A DNA stretch of 52,309 bases from a virus (IMGVR_UViG_3300027759_000121:1-52309); one strand, 5' to 3'; shown: positions 40,711-48,263, counted from the stretch's first letter. Program-made: numbers and translations. Notes: generated by a model from the sequence alone, not told the origin.

Positions 40711-40719
40711 TATATTTAT
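40711..40719 (+). promoter_or_regulatory. Late-type box TATATTTAT
   Basis: TATATTTAT-N5-ATG (40725). Confidence 0.55.
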
Positions 40720-40724
40720 ACTAT

Positions 40725-41405
40725 ATGAAAGACCGTTTTAATCCATTTATAGTTAGAAGACTGAAACAAATTGATGACCTTATTGATGAGGTTTACAATG
40801 AAGTGACACCTTGTGATTATGATGAAGATAAGTTTTATATATACTTCAGGGAGATTACTAATTGGGCGATAGAAAACTTTGTTAATAGTAACGATATTGA
40901 GGATGATAATATTGCAATTGATTTACATCATTTCATAAGAGAAAGATACTTTGATGAGTTTTTAGATTACTTTGATAATGCACAATTAAGTTGTAATGAA
41001 TCTTTAAATGAATCTGAGGATTTAGGTGATTTTAATTATAATAATAACGAAGAAAACAAATTGAATACAGATGTTAAACCATCAGATTTAAAAAAGATTG
41101 AATTTATTGCCGATTATATTGAGGGGGTAAGTGGTGAGCATTTAAATACATCAAATTATAAACCTTGTTTTGTTTCCGTTCAAGCGGGTAAAAATAAATT
41201 TTATATAGTTATAATTGTCACTGATAAAAAATATACTATGGATAAATACGAATCATTTCTTGAGAAAAAATTATGGAAGACATTTAAAGGGATGGATATT
41301 TTTGTTTTTACGATTGATGACAATGATGATAGTGTTCGTAAAAGTTGTGAGGATCATTATAACCATATAAGTAAACTTCCTAATACAATTACTATTGAAT
41401 TTTAA
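40725..41405 (+). CDS. Unknown acidic protein, 226 residues
   Basis: N-terminal helical domain (FNPFIVRRLKQIDDLIDEV), an Asn/Glu-rich linker containing SLNESEDLGDF, and a C-terminal alpha/beta domain (KFYIVIIVTDKKYTMD). Late-type promoter. No family recognised. Confidence 0.7.
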   Translation: MKDRFNPFIVRRLKQIDDLIDEVYNEVTPCDYDEDKFYIYFREITNWAIENFVNSNDIEDDNIAIDLHHFIRERYFDEFLDYFDNAQLSCNESLNESEDLGDFNYNNNEENKLNTDVKPSDLKKIEFIADYIEGVSGEHLNTSNYKPCFVSVQAGKNKFYIVIIVTDKKYTMDKYESFLEKKLWKTFKGMDIFVFTIDDNDDSVRKSCEDHYNHISKLPNTITIEF

Positions 41406-41408
41406 AAA

Positions 41409-42011
41409 ATGAGAGATCTAATTAAAAAAATATTAAAAGAAGAAGACAAAAGACGAAGATACATCAAATCTACGGATAGTCTTAGAAAAGTTATTACATT
41501 ATTTCTTGATGATTTGATTGACGATGGTAATAGAAAAATAGGTAAAAAATCTCGTAACTATGGTAATCTTCGTGAGGATTGGTGTGTTAATGGTAAAGAA
41601 CTTATTACTGCAATATATTATTTTGAAGAAGATAAATTTGAAGGAGGTACTTTATTAGTGTCAAAAAATTTAGTGGAAAAGATAATGAAGACCTTCAACA
41701 CAAGAAAAAACTTTGTGATGAGTATAATTGAGGAATGGTATGAGGATTTAATGGTACCAAAATTTGAACAGATAGTTGGTGAAACAGGTTTTTATTTTGA
41801 TGATGTCGATACTTTTGATAAAGACCACGATTGTATTCCTGAATCTGTTAAACCTGAAAATATTAGTGATGAGGAAATGATTGAGTTTATTGTTATTAAT
41901 ACTCTTTATCGTAGAGATGAGGTCATTAATAAAATTGAAACGGGAGAAAGAGATCTTGAAGATTTTTATTTGGATATTGTTGATACTGCCAAAAGAAGTG
42001 AAAGATACTAG
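41409..42011 (+). CDS. Putative packaged protein, 200 residues
   Basis: Leader MRDLIKKILKEEDKRRR (L-K-E site). The body is acidic and helical. Follows the previous gene by 3 nt. Function unknown. Confidence 0.72.
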   Translation: MRDLIKKILKEEDKRRRYIKSTDSLRKVITLFLDDLIDDGNRKIGKKSRNYGNLREDWCVNGKELITAIYYFEEDKFEGGTLLVSKNLVEKIMKTFNTRKNFVMSIIEEWYEDLMVPKFEQIVGETGFYFDDVDTFDKDHDCIPESVKPENISDEEMIEFIVINTLYRRDEVINKIETGERDLEDFYLDIVDTAKRSERY

Positions 42012-42054
42012 TAAAGTTGATTATTAAATTGTTAAGTGATATGTAACGTTTTAA

Positions 42055-42062
42055 TATAAATA
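42055..42062 (+). promoter_or_regulatory. TATAAATA element
   Basis: TATAAATA 20 nt before the ATG at 42083 equals the T4 late-promoter core. It may be chance in AT-rich DNA. Confidence 0.25.
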
Positions 42063-42082
42063 ATAAATAAAAACATAAGACA

Positions 42083-42592
42083 ATGAATCGGTGGGTTATA
42101 AGATTTTATAAGAAATATTTGGATCACTGTATTAAAATACTATTGATACTTATCTCTGTGATATACCCATTTATATTATTATCCGTCGAGGGAGAATTAA
42201 AATCATTATCACAATACTGGAACACCCCACTACAACCATTATTTATAGTTGCCAACGTAATGACAGCATATATCTTTTTATCTATAGAGAATTGGAAAAT
42301 ACCATCCTTTTTATTAGTATTAGTAACCGCATTCTCCACCAAATTATATCCCAACACACATAACGTATTAGCGGTTTTATTTTTTGTGTCCTGTCTATAC
42401 CCTTTATTCAAGAGTAAACGACTTAAATTCTATGGGTATTTATACCTGGCATCACCCATCATAGGGTTATTGTTCGGGTTGTTATATCTCGAAATCTATA
42501 ATATAATCATATTATGTTCTTATCACTTACATATGTTAATACATATACTGCACACGCACTACCAAAAGGATAAGATAGAGAATAATTTATAA
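42083..42592 (+). CDS. Polytopic membrane protein
   Basis: 169 residues with five or six hydrophobic helices (ILLILISVIYPFILL, PSFLLVLVTAF, LAVLFFVSCLYPLF, LASPIIGLLFGLLYL). It lies upstream of a glycosyltransferase and an LpxH-like phosphoesterase, so it may belong to a lipid or glycolipid modification module. Function unknown. Confidence 0.75.
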   Translation: MNRWVIRFYKKYLDHCIKILLILISVIYPFILLSVEGELKSLSQYWNTPLQPLFIVANVMTAYIFLSIENWKIPSFLLVLVTAFSTKLYPNTHNVLAVLFFVSCLYPLFKSKRLKFYGYLYLASPIIGLLFGLLYLEIYNIIILCSYHLHMLIHILHTHYQKDKIENNL

Positions 42593-42667
42593 ATCCACCA
42601 TCATTTGTTCACATAGATTTAACGTTTTGGTAATGCCATTTTGAGTACCAATAAGATAGTTATATGT

Positions 42668-43372
42668 ATGGAACTATCAAAACTTTTAACCATAGTAATT
42701 CCGTGTAAAAATGAATTAAAGACAATAGATATTGCTTTAACTTTATTAAACTTCCAAGACAACATAGACAATGTGGAAGTGATCATCGCTGACTCATCAG
42801 ATGACGGAACAACATATCAATTGGAGAATAGAAATCAGGATAAATTTAATTTAAAAGTAATAGAGGGGGGATTACCAGCCAAAGCGAGAAACAACGGAGC
42901 ATGGATGGTAAAAACCCCTTTTATATTATTTATGGATTCGGATATGTTTATATTGGATTCGAGCTTACTAAAAGAAGCAACAAACGAGATGATATCACAT
43001 CAGATGGATCTGATAACCACAAAGATACGAACCACAAGTGGGAAATACAATTATGTGTTTAAAACGTTCGATGTAATACAAAGAGCATCAAAATTATTCT
43101 CACCATTCTGTTTAGGGGGATTCATGTTGTTTAGAAGAGATACATTCGATAAACTGGGGGGATTTGACGAACATGTCCAAGTATCTGAGGACTATCTATT
43201 ATCGAAACAAGTAAAATCCAAAAAATTTAAGATATTAAATAAAACAATATTCACACTACCAAGAAGATTCGACAACAAGGGGTTAGTATATATGATTAGA
43301 CTAATGATTAGATCATATTTCAACAGGAACAATAAAGAGTTCTTCTCAAACGATAATACCTATTGGAAATGA
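42668..43372 (+). CDS. Family 2 glycosyltransferase
   Basis: 234 residues from MELSKLLTIVIPCKNEL. GT-A fold: IVIPCKNE start, VIIADSSDDGT, KARNNGAW, FMDSDMFI (DxD-like metal site), GGFMLFRRDTFDKLGGFDE and an E-D acid pair in VSEDYLL. It transfers a sugar from a nucleotide donor; the acceptor is unknown. It overlaps the next gene by ATGA. Confidence 0.88.
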   Translation: MELSKLLTIVIPCKNELKTIDIALTLLNFQDNIDNVEVIIADSSDDGTTYQLENRNQDKFNLKVIEGGLPAKARNNGAWMVKTPFILFMDSDMFILDSSLLKEATNEMISHQMDLITTKIRTTSGKYNYVFKTFDVIQRASKLFSPFCLGGFMLFRRDTFDKLGGFDEHVQVSEDYLLSKQVKSKKFKILNKTIFTLPRRFDNKGLVYMIRLMIRSYFNRNNKEFFSNDNTYWK

Positions 43373-44085
43373 AAAGGTGGAGAACAATTATAATGAGTGA
43401 TTTACATTTGGGATCAAGACAATCACAAACCAAGAAGATACTAAAATTTTTAGAAGAGAATGAATCGGATATATTAATCCTTAATGGGGATATTATTGAT
43501 GGATGGGCAATGAAATCAAAGGGCAAGTGGAATAAGGAATGTTCCAAAGTGTTCAGACGGTTTATGAAAAGAAGTGAACAGGGAACAAAGGTTATATACA
43601 TAAGGGGAAACCACGACGATTTTTTAAAACCATTCGTTCCCTTTAAGATGAATAACATGGAGATGGTTAGAAAGTATGTTCATCAAGGATTGGATGGAAG
43701 AAAGTATTTTTGTTTTCACGGGGATGTATTAGATTTTATTATAATGAAGGTAAGATGGTTGGCGGTAATTGGTGGATGGAGTTATGATTTTGTTATAAGA
43801 TTAAATACGATGTATAATTACATTAGACAAAAGTTTAATCTACCCTATCATTCACTGGCGAATGTAATTAAACAATCTGTAAAGGGGGCGATTAATTTTG
43901 TATCTGATTTCGAGGATAACGCAAAGAAACTAACAATACAAAAAGGATATGATGTTGCGGTGTGCGGACATATACACCAACCTAAGTTAGATAATGACTA
44001 TATGAACTCAGGTGACTTCTGTGAGAACTCTACGTGTCTTGTGGAGGATTATGATGGAAAGTGGCATATAATTAATGTGGGGTGA
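43369..44085 (+). CDS. LpxH-like metallophosphoesterase
   Basis: 238 residues; ATG at 43369 is preferred to the in-frame TTG at 43363. SDLHLGSRQS, NGDIIDGW, RGNHDDF, CFHGDVLD and CGHIHQPK are the metal-binding motifs of UDP-2,3-diacylglucosamine hydrolase-like enzymes. The pairing with a glycosyltransferase and a membrane protein suggests action on lipid A or a related envelope lipid. Confidence 0.85.
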   Translation: MKRWRTIIMSDLHLGSRQSQTKKILKFLEENESDILILNGDIIDGWAMKSKGKWNKECSKVFRRFMKRSEQGTKVIYIRGNHDDFLKPFVPFKMNNMEMVRKYVHQGLDGRKYFCFHGDVLDFIIMKVRWLAVIGGWSYDFVIRLNTMYNYIRQKFNLPYHSLANVIKQSVKGAINFVSDFEDNAKKLTIQKGYDVAVCGHIHQPKLDNDYMNSGDFCENSTCLVEDYDGKWHIINVG

Positions 44086-44091
44086 TATAAC

Positions 44092-44099
44092 TATATTTG
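44092..44099 (+). promoter_or_regulatory. -7 box TATATTTG upstream of a late-type box
   Basis: TATATTTG lies 19 nt before the late-type box of the 44131 gene, so both classes are stacked. Confidence 0.35.
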
Positions 44100-44117
44100 A
44101 TTGATTCCAATTATCAA

Positions 44118-44126
44118 TATATTTAT
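44118..44126 (+). promoter_or_regulatory. Late-type box TATATTTAT
   Basis: TATATTTAT-N4-ATG (44131). Confidence 0.6.
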
Positions 44127-44130
44127 TAAT

Positions 44131-44814
44131 ATGAACCTACAAGAATCCATAAGAAGAATATTAAGGGAACCGGTTAATGAATCAACATTCTTTCGTAGAA
44201 GAGTTGATATGAATTCAATAGATAAAAAATTCTTTGAAAATTTAAATAAAGTTACCGATACATATTTAAGAAAACATAATAATGGAGGATATTGTAGTTT
44301 TAATGTGTTTAGAACTACTGTTATATCATATCTTATTGATGATTATCGTGATAATTTATCTGATGAAGATTATGATAATTTTCCATATGATGAGGTTTAT
44401 GATTTTCTTTTAAAACATTTTTATGACAAGATTAAAAATAGATATGTTGAGGCGTTTGGTGGAGACATTAATGAATCTATAAGAAAAATATTAAGGGAAG
44501 AGAATAGTCTTATACCAATGATTCGACGCAGAGTCCCGCACGATGATTTAGAGAGAGAATTTAAAGAATCTTTAGATATGTCATCAAATATGTTACTTAA
44601 TTTAAATAGAAATGATGGGGGTATCATGGACTTAAAAAGATTTATAGATGTGACAACTTCAGTGTTAATGGATGGGATCCATTATGAAATATATAGCACC
44701 ATGCCACTTGAATCTCAATGGTATGATGAGGTTATAGAAAGTTTAAAAAAACACTATAAACACAGAATTGAGGTGAGATATGATCAATTAACAAGTGGCG
44801 AAAGATGGATGTGA
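44131..44814 (+). CDS. Tandem-duplicated packaged protein with two leaders
   Basis: 227 residues. Residues 1-13 (MNLQESIRRILRE) form a leader, and about residues 113-124 read INESIRKILREE, a second leader in the middle. Each is followed by a related body (FFRRRVDMNSIDKKFFENL; MIRRRVPHDDLEREFKESL). The protein is therefore a fusion of two copies of a leader-plus-body unit, and prohead-type cleavage after both L-R-E sites would free two products. Confidence 0.8.
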   Translation: MNLQESIRRILREPVNESTFFRRRVDMNSIDKKFFENLNKVTDTYLRKHNNGGYCSFNVFRTTVISYLIDDYRDNLSDEDYDNFPYDEVYDFLLKHFYDKIKNRYVEAFGGDINESIRKILREENSLIPMIRRRVPHDDLEREFKESLDMSSNMLLNLNRNDGGIMDLKRFIDVTTSVLMDGIHYEIYSTMPLESQWYDEVIESLKKHYKHRIEVRYDQLTSGERWM

Positions 44815-44853
44815 TAAATAAAGAGTATATATCTTAGATATAGAATAATTAGG

Positions 44854-44883
44854 ATCCTCCATTGATTAAGTGGGGGATTTTTA
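44854..44883 (+). terminator. Intrinsic terminator
   Basis: ATCCTCCA / TGGGGGAT hairpin with T tail. The stem is the same as in the terminators at 47781 and 49403. Confidence 0.85.
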
Positions 44884-44884
44884 T

Positions 44885-44892
44885 TATATTTG
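44885..44892 (+). promoter_or_regulatory. -7 box TATATTTG, 4 nt before ATG
   Basis: TATATTTG-N4-ATG (44897), starting immediately after the terminator. Confidence 0.7.
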
Positions 44893-44896
44893 TGCT

Positions 44897-45172
44897 ATGG
44901 ATAAGAAATTAAAATTATCATATGAAGAAAGAATCCAATGGTTCATAAATAAATATTATGAGTCAGGTATGGAGTACGAAGGATTATTGGTATCAATGAA
45001 AGATACGGACTTAGATTCCTTTCAATGGTATGATGAAACAATATCTATTCCAAAATACAGTGATGTTACGTTATATTCAGAAATTGAGTATCTAATCATA
45101 ATGTGGCGTAATGATGGAACAAAAACTGCGGGACATCTAACAAGAGAGATTATGAAACTAATAAATGAGTAA
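44897..45172 (+). CDS. Unknown protein, 91 residues
   Basis: Start set by the promoter box. Acidic, with MKDTDLDSFQWYDETISIP. First gene of an operon of tiny genes leading to the response regulator. Confidence 0.7.
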   Translation: MDKKLKLSYEERIQWFINKYYESGMEYEGLLVSMKDTDLDSFQWYDETISIPKYSDVTLYSEIEYLIIMWRNDGTKTAGHLTREIMKLINE

Positions 45173-45173
45173 A

Positions 45174-45311
45174 ATGAAAAAAGAAAGTCATAATGATTTA
45201 ATAAATAAATTATTAGAGAAAGAAAATAATATTGGTAAGGTTGTCAATAGGTTTTTAAAAATGAGACTTAAACGAAGGATCAAGAAATTCACGGGAATTA
45301 AAATAAAATAA
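45174..45311 (+). CDS. Tiny basic protein, 45 residues
   Basis: Reads MKKESHNDLINKLLEKENNI and ends with a basic helix (RLKRRIKKFTGIKIK). Follows the previous stop by 1 nt. Confidence 0.55.
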   Translation: MKKESHNDLINKLLEKENNIGKVVNRFLKMRLKRRIKKFTGIKIK

Positions 45312-45322
45312 AAATAAAAGTT

Positions 45323-45436
45323 ATGGAAGAGATATTAAAAGAATTTGGAGAAGTAGGGGCACCTAGTATGTATGAGATTACTACATTAGTGTATGAGTCA
45401 AAATACGGATCAGATGAAACTGATTCTGAAAAATAA
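45323..45436 (+). CDS. Tiny acidic protein, 37 residues
   Basis: Reads MEEILKEFGEVGAPSMYEIT and on to an acidic end. Packed between other tiny genes. Function unknown. Confidence 0.5.
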   Translation: MEEILKEFGEVGAPSMYEITTLVYESKYGSDETDSEK

Positions 45437-45444
45437 GTGTGGGA

Positions 45445-45534
45445 ATGACATCGGTTTCTATAGCAATTGGGATTGTATCCGTTATATTTGTTTTAATGGT
45501 CATACTGTTAATAATTGGTGATAACCACAAATAG
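45445..45534 (+). CDS. Tiny membrane protein, 29 residues
   Basis: MTSVSIAIGIVSVIFVLMVI and a short end form a single transmembrane helix. A decayed copy of this gene and the start of the next lies at 47640-47740. Confidence 0.55.
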   Translation: MTSVSIAIGIVSVIFVLMVILLIIGDNHK

Positions 45535-45535
45535 T

Positions 45536-45718
45536 ATGAAGATTTTAAAAATAGAGGATTATAATTATTCAATAGTTTATGTTGAAGACAAAAAAAAATT
45601 TGTTGTTTATAAAAGATTCGTTGATGGTAATTGGATGCGATTAAATAGAAATACGTGGACGGTTGTCGCAAACATAGATCAATTAGAAAAATTATTTAAA
45701 GAAAAAAAATATGACTAA
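45536..45718 (+). CDS. Unknown protein, 60 residues
   Basis: Reads MKILKIEDYNYSIVYVEDKK with a central NWMRLNRNTWTVV. It overlaps the next gene. Small beta-rich fold. Confidence 0.6.
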   Translation: MKILKIEDYNYSIVYVEDKKKFVVYKRFVDGNWMRLNRNTWTVVANIDQLEKLFKEKKYD

Positions 45719-45887
45719 CGAAGAACTAGAAAACGTGCCACAGATGATATCTGCGAAAATGGCAGCTCAACAAGAACTAATCAATGTCCTCATGAATCAG
45801 GTAATGGACCTATCGATGATGTCTAAAATAGAATTAGGTGACGATGTAATTGCTGAAATTAAACGATTGAATTTGTTATTGCAATGA
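45711..45887 (+). CDS. Small helical protein, 58 residues
   Basis: Met/Gln/Leu-rich helices (QMISAKMAAQQELINVLMNQ). It overlaps the response regulator by ATGA. Confidence 0.65.
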   Translation: MTNEELENVPQMISAKMAAQQELINVLMNQVMDLSMMSKIELGDDVIAEIKRLNLLLQ

Positions 45888-46243
45888 AGAAAAAAATGCT
45901 TATAGTGGATGACGAAGAAGACATCTTAATATTCTTATCATATCACTTTAATAAAAACGGATTCACTGTAACCACAGCACCTGATGGGATCATAGGATTA
46001 TCGAAATTTGAAAAAGATTCCTTTGATATTGTTATAACAGATATCCGTATGCCAAATATGGATGGTATAGAAATGTGTGGTGAGATAAAAAAACAAGATA
46101 CCACAACACCAATCATATTCTTAACGGCAGTTACGGATGATTATAAAATATTGCATGCAATGAGAACAGGGGCGTCCCAGTTTGTTGATAAACCAATCAA
46201 ACTAGATGAACTAACAGATATCGTTAACAGTTTAATTAATTAA
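45884..46243 (+). CDS. Stand-alone response-regulator receiver domain
   Basis: 119 residues of CheY-like receiver: acidic pair DDEED after LIV, phospho-acceptor Asp in ITDIRMPNMDG, FLTA threonine and VDKPIK lysine. No output domain. A phage-encoded receiver could titrate host phosphorelay partners. The 3' end recurs as a remnant at 26497-26550. Confidence 0.9.
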   Translation: MKKKMLIVDDEEDILIFLSYHFNKNGFTVTTAPDGIIGLSKFEKDSFDIVITDIRMPNMDGIEMCGEIKKQDTTTPIIFLTAVTDDYKILHAMRTGASQFVDKPIKLDELTDIVNSLIN

Positions 46244-46273
46244 AATTTGGTTTAATAAGAACTATTAAGTAAT

Positions 46274-46501
46274 ATGGTAAATTTTGACAATTTGAATGTT
46301 GGTGATCCTGTAAGTTTTACATCCAAGAAGTTTAATTATAAAGATAGTGATAAGATATGGTTTGTTCTCGAAAAAACCATTAACTATATAAGGTTGGAAG
46401 CGGATGATAGTTCCCTGATTGAACTTTCACCACTAAGAGGAAAACATAATGTGATGATACCATCTAAACATTGGGGTGACGTTAAAATAGATTATTTGTA
46501 A
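46274..46501 (+). CDS. Unknown protein, 75 residues
   Basis: Small beta-rich domain (LNVGDPVSFTSKKFNY ... VLEKTINYIRLEADDSSLIEL), perhaps an SH3- or OB-like barrel. No family call. Confidence 0.65.
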   Translation: MVNFDNLNVGDPVSFTSKKFNYKDSDKIWFVLEKTINYIRLEADDSSLIELSPLRGKHNVMIPSKHWGDVKIDYL

Positions 46502-46531
46502 TTAAAATTTGGATTAATAAGAACTAAGTAG

Positions 46532-46539
46532 TATCTTTG
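46532..46539 (+). promoter_or_regulatory. -7 box TATCTTTG, 4 nt before ATG
   Basis: TATCTTTG-N4-ATG (46544). Confidence 0.65.
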
Positions 46540-46543
46540 TAAT

Positions 46544-46813
46544 ATGGAAAATTTAGAATATTGGTTTTGTAAAATAGGTCCTATTGACAGAAGTAAAGTG
46601 CCTTTTGGTGGTGACGGTCCATTGAGAGATGCCGTTGAAAATAAGTTTATTGATATGTTTGGAGAACAAGCGAAAACCTGTGGTAGTGGTTGGGGTTTAA
46701 AACCAGAAATGAAATCAAGGTTAGACATTATTTCTTTACTACATATTACAGATCCAAGTGGGGAAATATTAAAACAAATTGATGAAATCTTGAGTAAACG
46801 ACCAAAGAATTAA
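46544..46813 (+). CDS. Unknown protein, 89 residues
   Basis: Start set by the promoter box. Contains KIGPIDRSKVPFGGDGPLRD and CGSGWGLKPEMKSRLDII; a recurrent small phage/bacterial protein, function unknown. Followed by tRNA-like sequences. Confidence 0.7.
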   Translation: MENLEYWFCKIGPIDRSKVPFGGDGPLRDAVENKFIDMFGEQAKTCGSGWGLKPEMKSRLDIISLLHITDPSGEILKQIDEILSKRPKN

Positions 46814-46866
46814 AATATGGTCAGGTGGCGTATCACTGATGAAAATCATAAGTACACACCAATGGT

Positions 46867-46987
46867 TGGTCAGGTGGCGAAAACTGTTGGTGCCAGAGTA
46901 TAAAACAAAGGGCAGAGCACAAAACACTGAACATGGGAGAGGCTGAGGAACTTCCATTACTTACAGGTTCGATTCCTGTCCTGACTA
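46867..46987 (+). tRNA. tRNA-like sequence, aberrant
   Basis: A 5' arm GGTCAGG and a D-arm GGCG ... TGCC of leucine-tRNA style are followed about 80 nt later by a good T-arm (CAGG-TTCGATT-CCTG) and the acceptor strand CCTGACT. The stretch between is too long and lacks a clear anticodon stem, so it is either a degenerate tRNA or one interrupted by an insertion. A second copy of the 5' arm lies at 46818-46829. Confidence 0.4.
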
Positions 46988-47089
46988 CAAAACACATAAA
47001 CTCAAGTACCCATACCGCTGACGGTGGGCTAAGTAAGATACAATTTCGTACTGCGGGAAGTAGAATGCTTGAGAGTGTGTTTTAAATAT

Positions 47090-47166
47090 AGTCAGGTAAG
47101 TGTAATTGGTTAACACGTGGCGGTCTTTTATTCGTCATTATGCAGGTTCGAATCCTGTCCTGACTA
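47090..47166 (+). tRNA. tRNA with expanded anticodon loop, possibly Lys(UUU)
   Basis: Acceptor AGTCAGG/CCTGACT (7 bp), D-arm GTGT ... ACAC with GG in the loop, T-arm GCAGG-TTCGAAT-CCTGT. The anticodon stem TGGCG/CGTCA leaves a 10-nt loop, or an 8-nt loop TCTTTTAT if a sixth G-T pair forms, instead of 7. If CTTTTAT is the loop core, the anticodon is TTT (Lys). A discriminator A follows. Confidence 0.6.
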
Positions 47167-47185
47167 CTAACTTAAAATAAAAATT

Positions 47186-47320
47186 ATGACTAGATTTAGA
47201 GTACATTTTATTAGCGATTCCGGAATAAAACAAATAATTGTTTCATGTAGATGTGAATCAGATGCTAGAGAAATCGTTAGAAGAAGGGGGAATGTTGTGG
47301 TTCAAGTGGAACACCTTTAA
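47186..47320 (+). CDS. Tiny protein, 44 residues
   Basis: Reads MTRFRVHFISDSGIKQIIVS, then CRCESDAREIVRRRGNVVVQ. Compact alpha/beta composition typical of small phage genes. Placed 20 nt after the tRNA. Confidence 0.55.
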   Translation: MTRFRVHFISDSGIKQIIVSCRCESDAREIVRRRGNVVVQVEHL

Positions 47321-47391
47321 TAGAACACCTAAATAAATATGAAAGGGAAATTAGTTAAACAAGAAAATAATATAAACTAAACGTATTCACT

Positions 47392-47628
47392 ATGAAATTA
47401 AAAATAGACGAAAAGGATTATAATGAGATAATTGAGATTATTAATACTATCAAAAAGAGTAGAAAGGATCTTAATGATTTACGGGAGTATGCTTTAAAAC
47501 GATGGGGCATACGATTTTGGATCAATGAAGATTTCCAAAGTAGTGAACATGCTTATTTTATGGAAACCATTAGTGCATCCATACATTATGACACATATAC
47601 ATACGGGTCATTAATTCATTTAAATTAA
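47392..47628 (+). CDS. Unknown protein, 78 residues
   Basis: N-terminal charged helix (KDYNEIIEIINTIKKSRKDL), then a mixed half with WGIRFWINEDF. No recognised family. Confidence 0.65.
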   Translation: MKLKIDEKDYNEIIEIINTIKKSRKDLNDLREYALKRWGIRFWINEDFQSSEHAYFMETISASIHYDTYTYGSLIHLN

Positions 47629-47636
47629 ATACACTA

Positions 47637-47740
47637 TGAACAGGATTGTCGGTAATATTTGTGGTAATGGTAAATTTATTAATAATTGGAGACGACTTTA
47701 GATAATATGAAGATTTTAAAACTGGAAGTATAAAGATGTC
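47637..47740 (+). pseudogene. Decayed copy of the 45445-45560 region
   Basis: One frame reads LSVIFVVMVNLLIIGDDFR, clearly the 29-residue membrane protein (VSVIFVLMVILLIIGDNHK) without an in-frame ATG. It is followed, as in the original, by an ATG that reads MKILKLEV and stops. This is a duplicated gene pair in decay. Confidence 0.65.
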
Positions 47741-47780
47741 CTAAGAGAATTCCTATCCACCATAACTAAATTCTAACTAG

Positions 47781-47812
47781 ATCCTCCACTAACAATGGGG
47801 GATTTTTTATTT
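47781..47812 (+). terminator. Intrinsic terminator, repeated copy 1
   Basis: ATCCTCCA-CTAACAA-TGGGGGAT with T tail. Its 32 bp are identical to 49403-49434, so the three-gene leader block between them is flanked by direct repeats. Confidence 0.85.
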
Positions 47813-47817
47813 TTACA

Positions 47818-47826
47818 TATATTTAT
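47818..47826 (+). promoter_or_regulatory. Late-type box TATATTTAT
   Basis: TATATTTAT-N5-ATG (47832). Confidence 0.6.
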
Positions 47827-47831
47827 TACAT

Positions 47832-48263
47832 ATGAACCTACAAGAAAACATACAAAGAATACAATCAATGATGGGGAATAAAAAAGATTCTCCCGTTAAG
47901 GTTTTTAATTATAAAAACTACACGCTTATTCTGTCTAAAAATCCCTGTGATATATTTACACATTTTAATGTAGAAGATTTACACGGACTAAACTATAAAA
48001 AATGTTTAAGATATAAAAATACAAAAGAAAGTGCGTATATTGCGGGACTAACAAATAAAACACCAAAAACAGAAAAAGATTTTTTATATTTAAACTTAAA
48101 TAGATTAGGTAAAGATAAAGAAAAGATGGGACTAATTATGCATGAGACAATGCATTTATCATTAGAGTTACACAAACACGATATTATTAAAAAAGAAGAA
48201 GAAATAATAACTTGGGCAGAAAAAGAGGCTTATAAAATTTATGATATAATAAAAAAATTATGA
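47832..48263 (+). CDS. Putative packaged metallopeptidase-like protein
   Basis: 143 residues. The leader MNLQENIQRIQSMMG is encoded by 45 bp identical to the start of the 49012 gene. IMHETMHLSLELHKHD has HETMH (HExxH) with further His/Glu downstream. No obvious (I/L)xE follows the leader, unlike its neighbours. It overlaps the next gene by ATGA. Confidence 0.7.
   Translation: MNLQENIQRIQSMMGNKKDSPVKVFNYKNYTLILSKNPCDIFTHFNVEDLHGLNYKKCLRYKNTKESAYIAGLTNKTPKTEKDFLYLNLNRLGKDKEKMGLIMHETMHLSLELHKHDIIKKEEEIITWAEKEAYKIYDIIKKL

Noticed and set aside
42055-42062. TATAAATA as a T4-type late promoter
   Set aside because: A single instance, in AT-rich DNA, at different spacing from the recurring ATATTTAT boxes. 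Listed only as a weak element.
47090-47166. +1 frameshift-suppressor tRNA that rescues the broken A-run genes
   Set aside because: An 8-nt loop with TTTT invites this, but the broken genes at 18679 and 22234 need one extra A (a -1 type shift), which reading AAAA as one codon would not supply.
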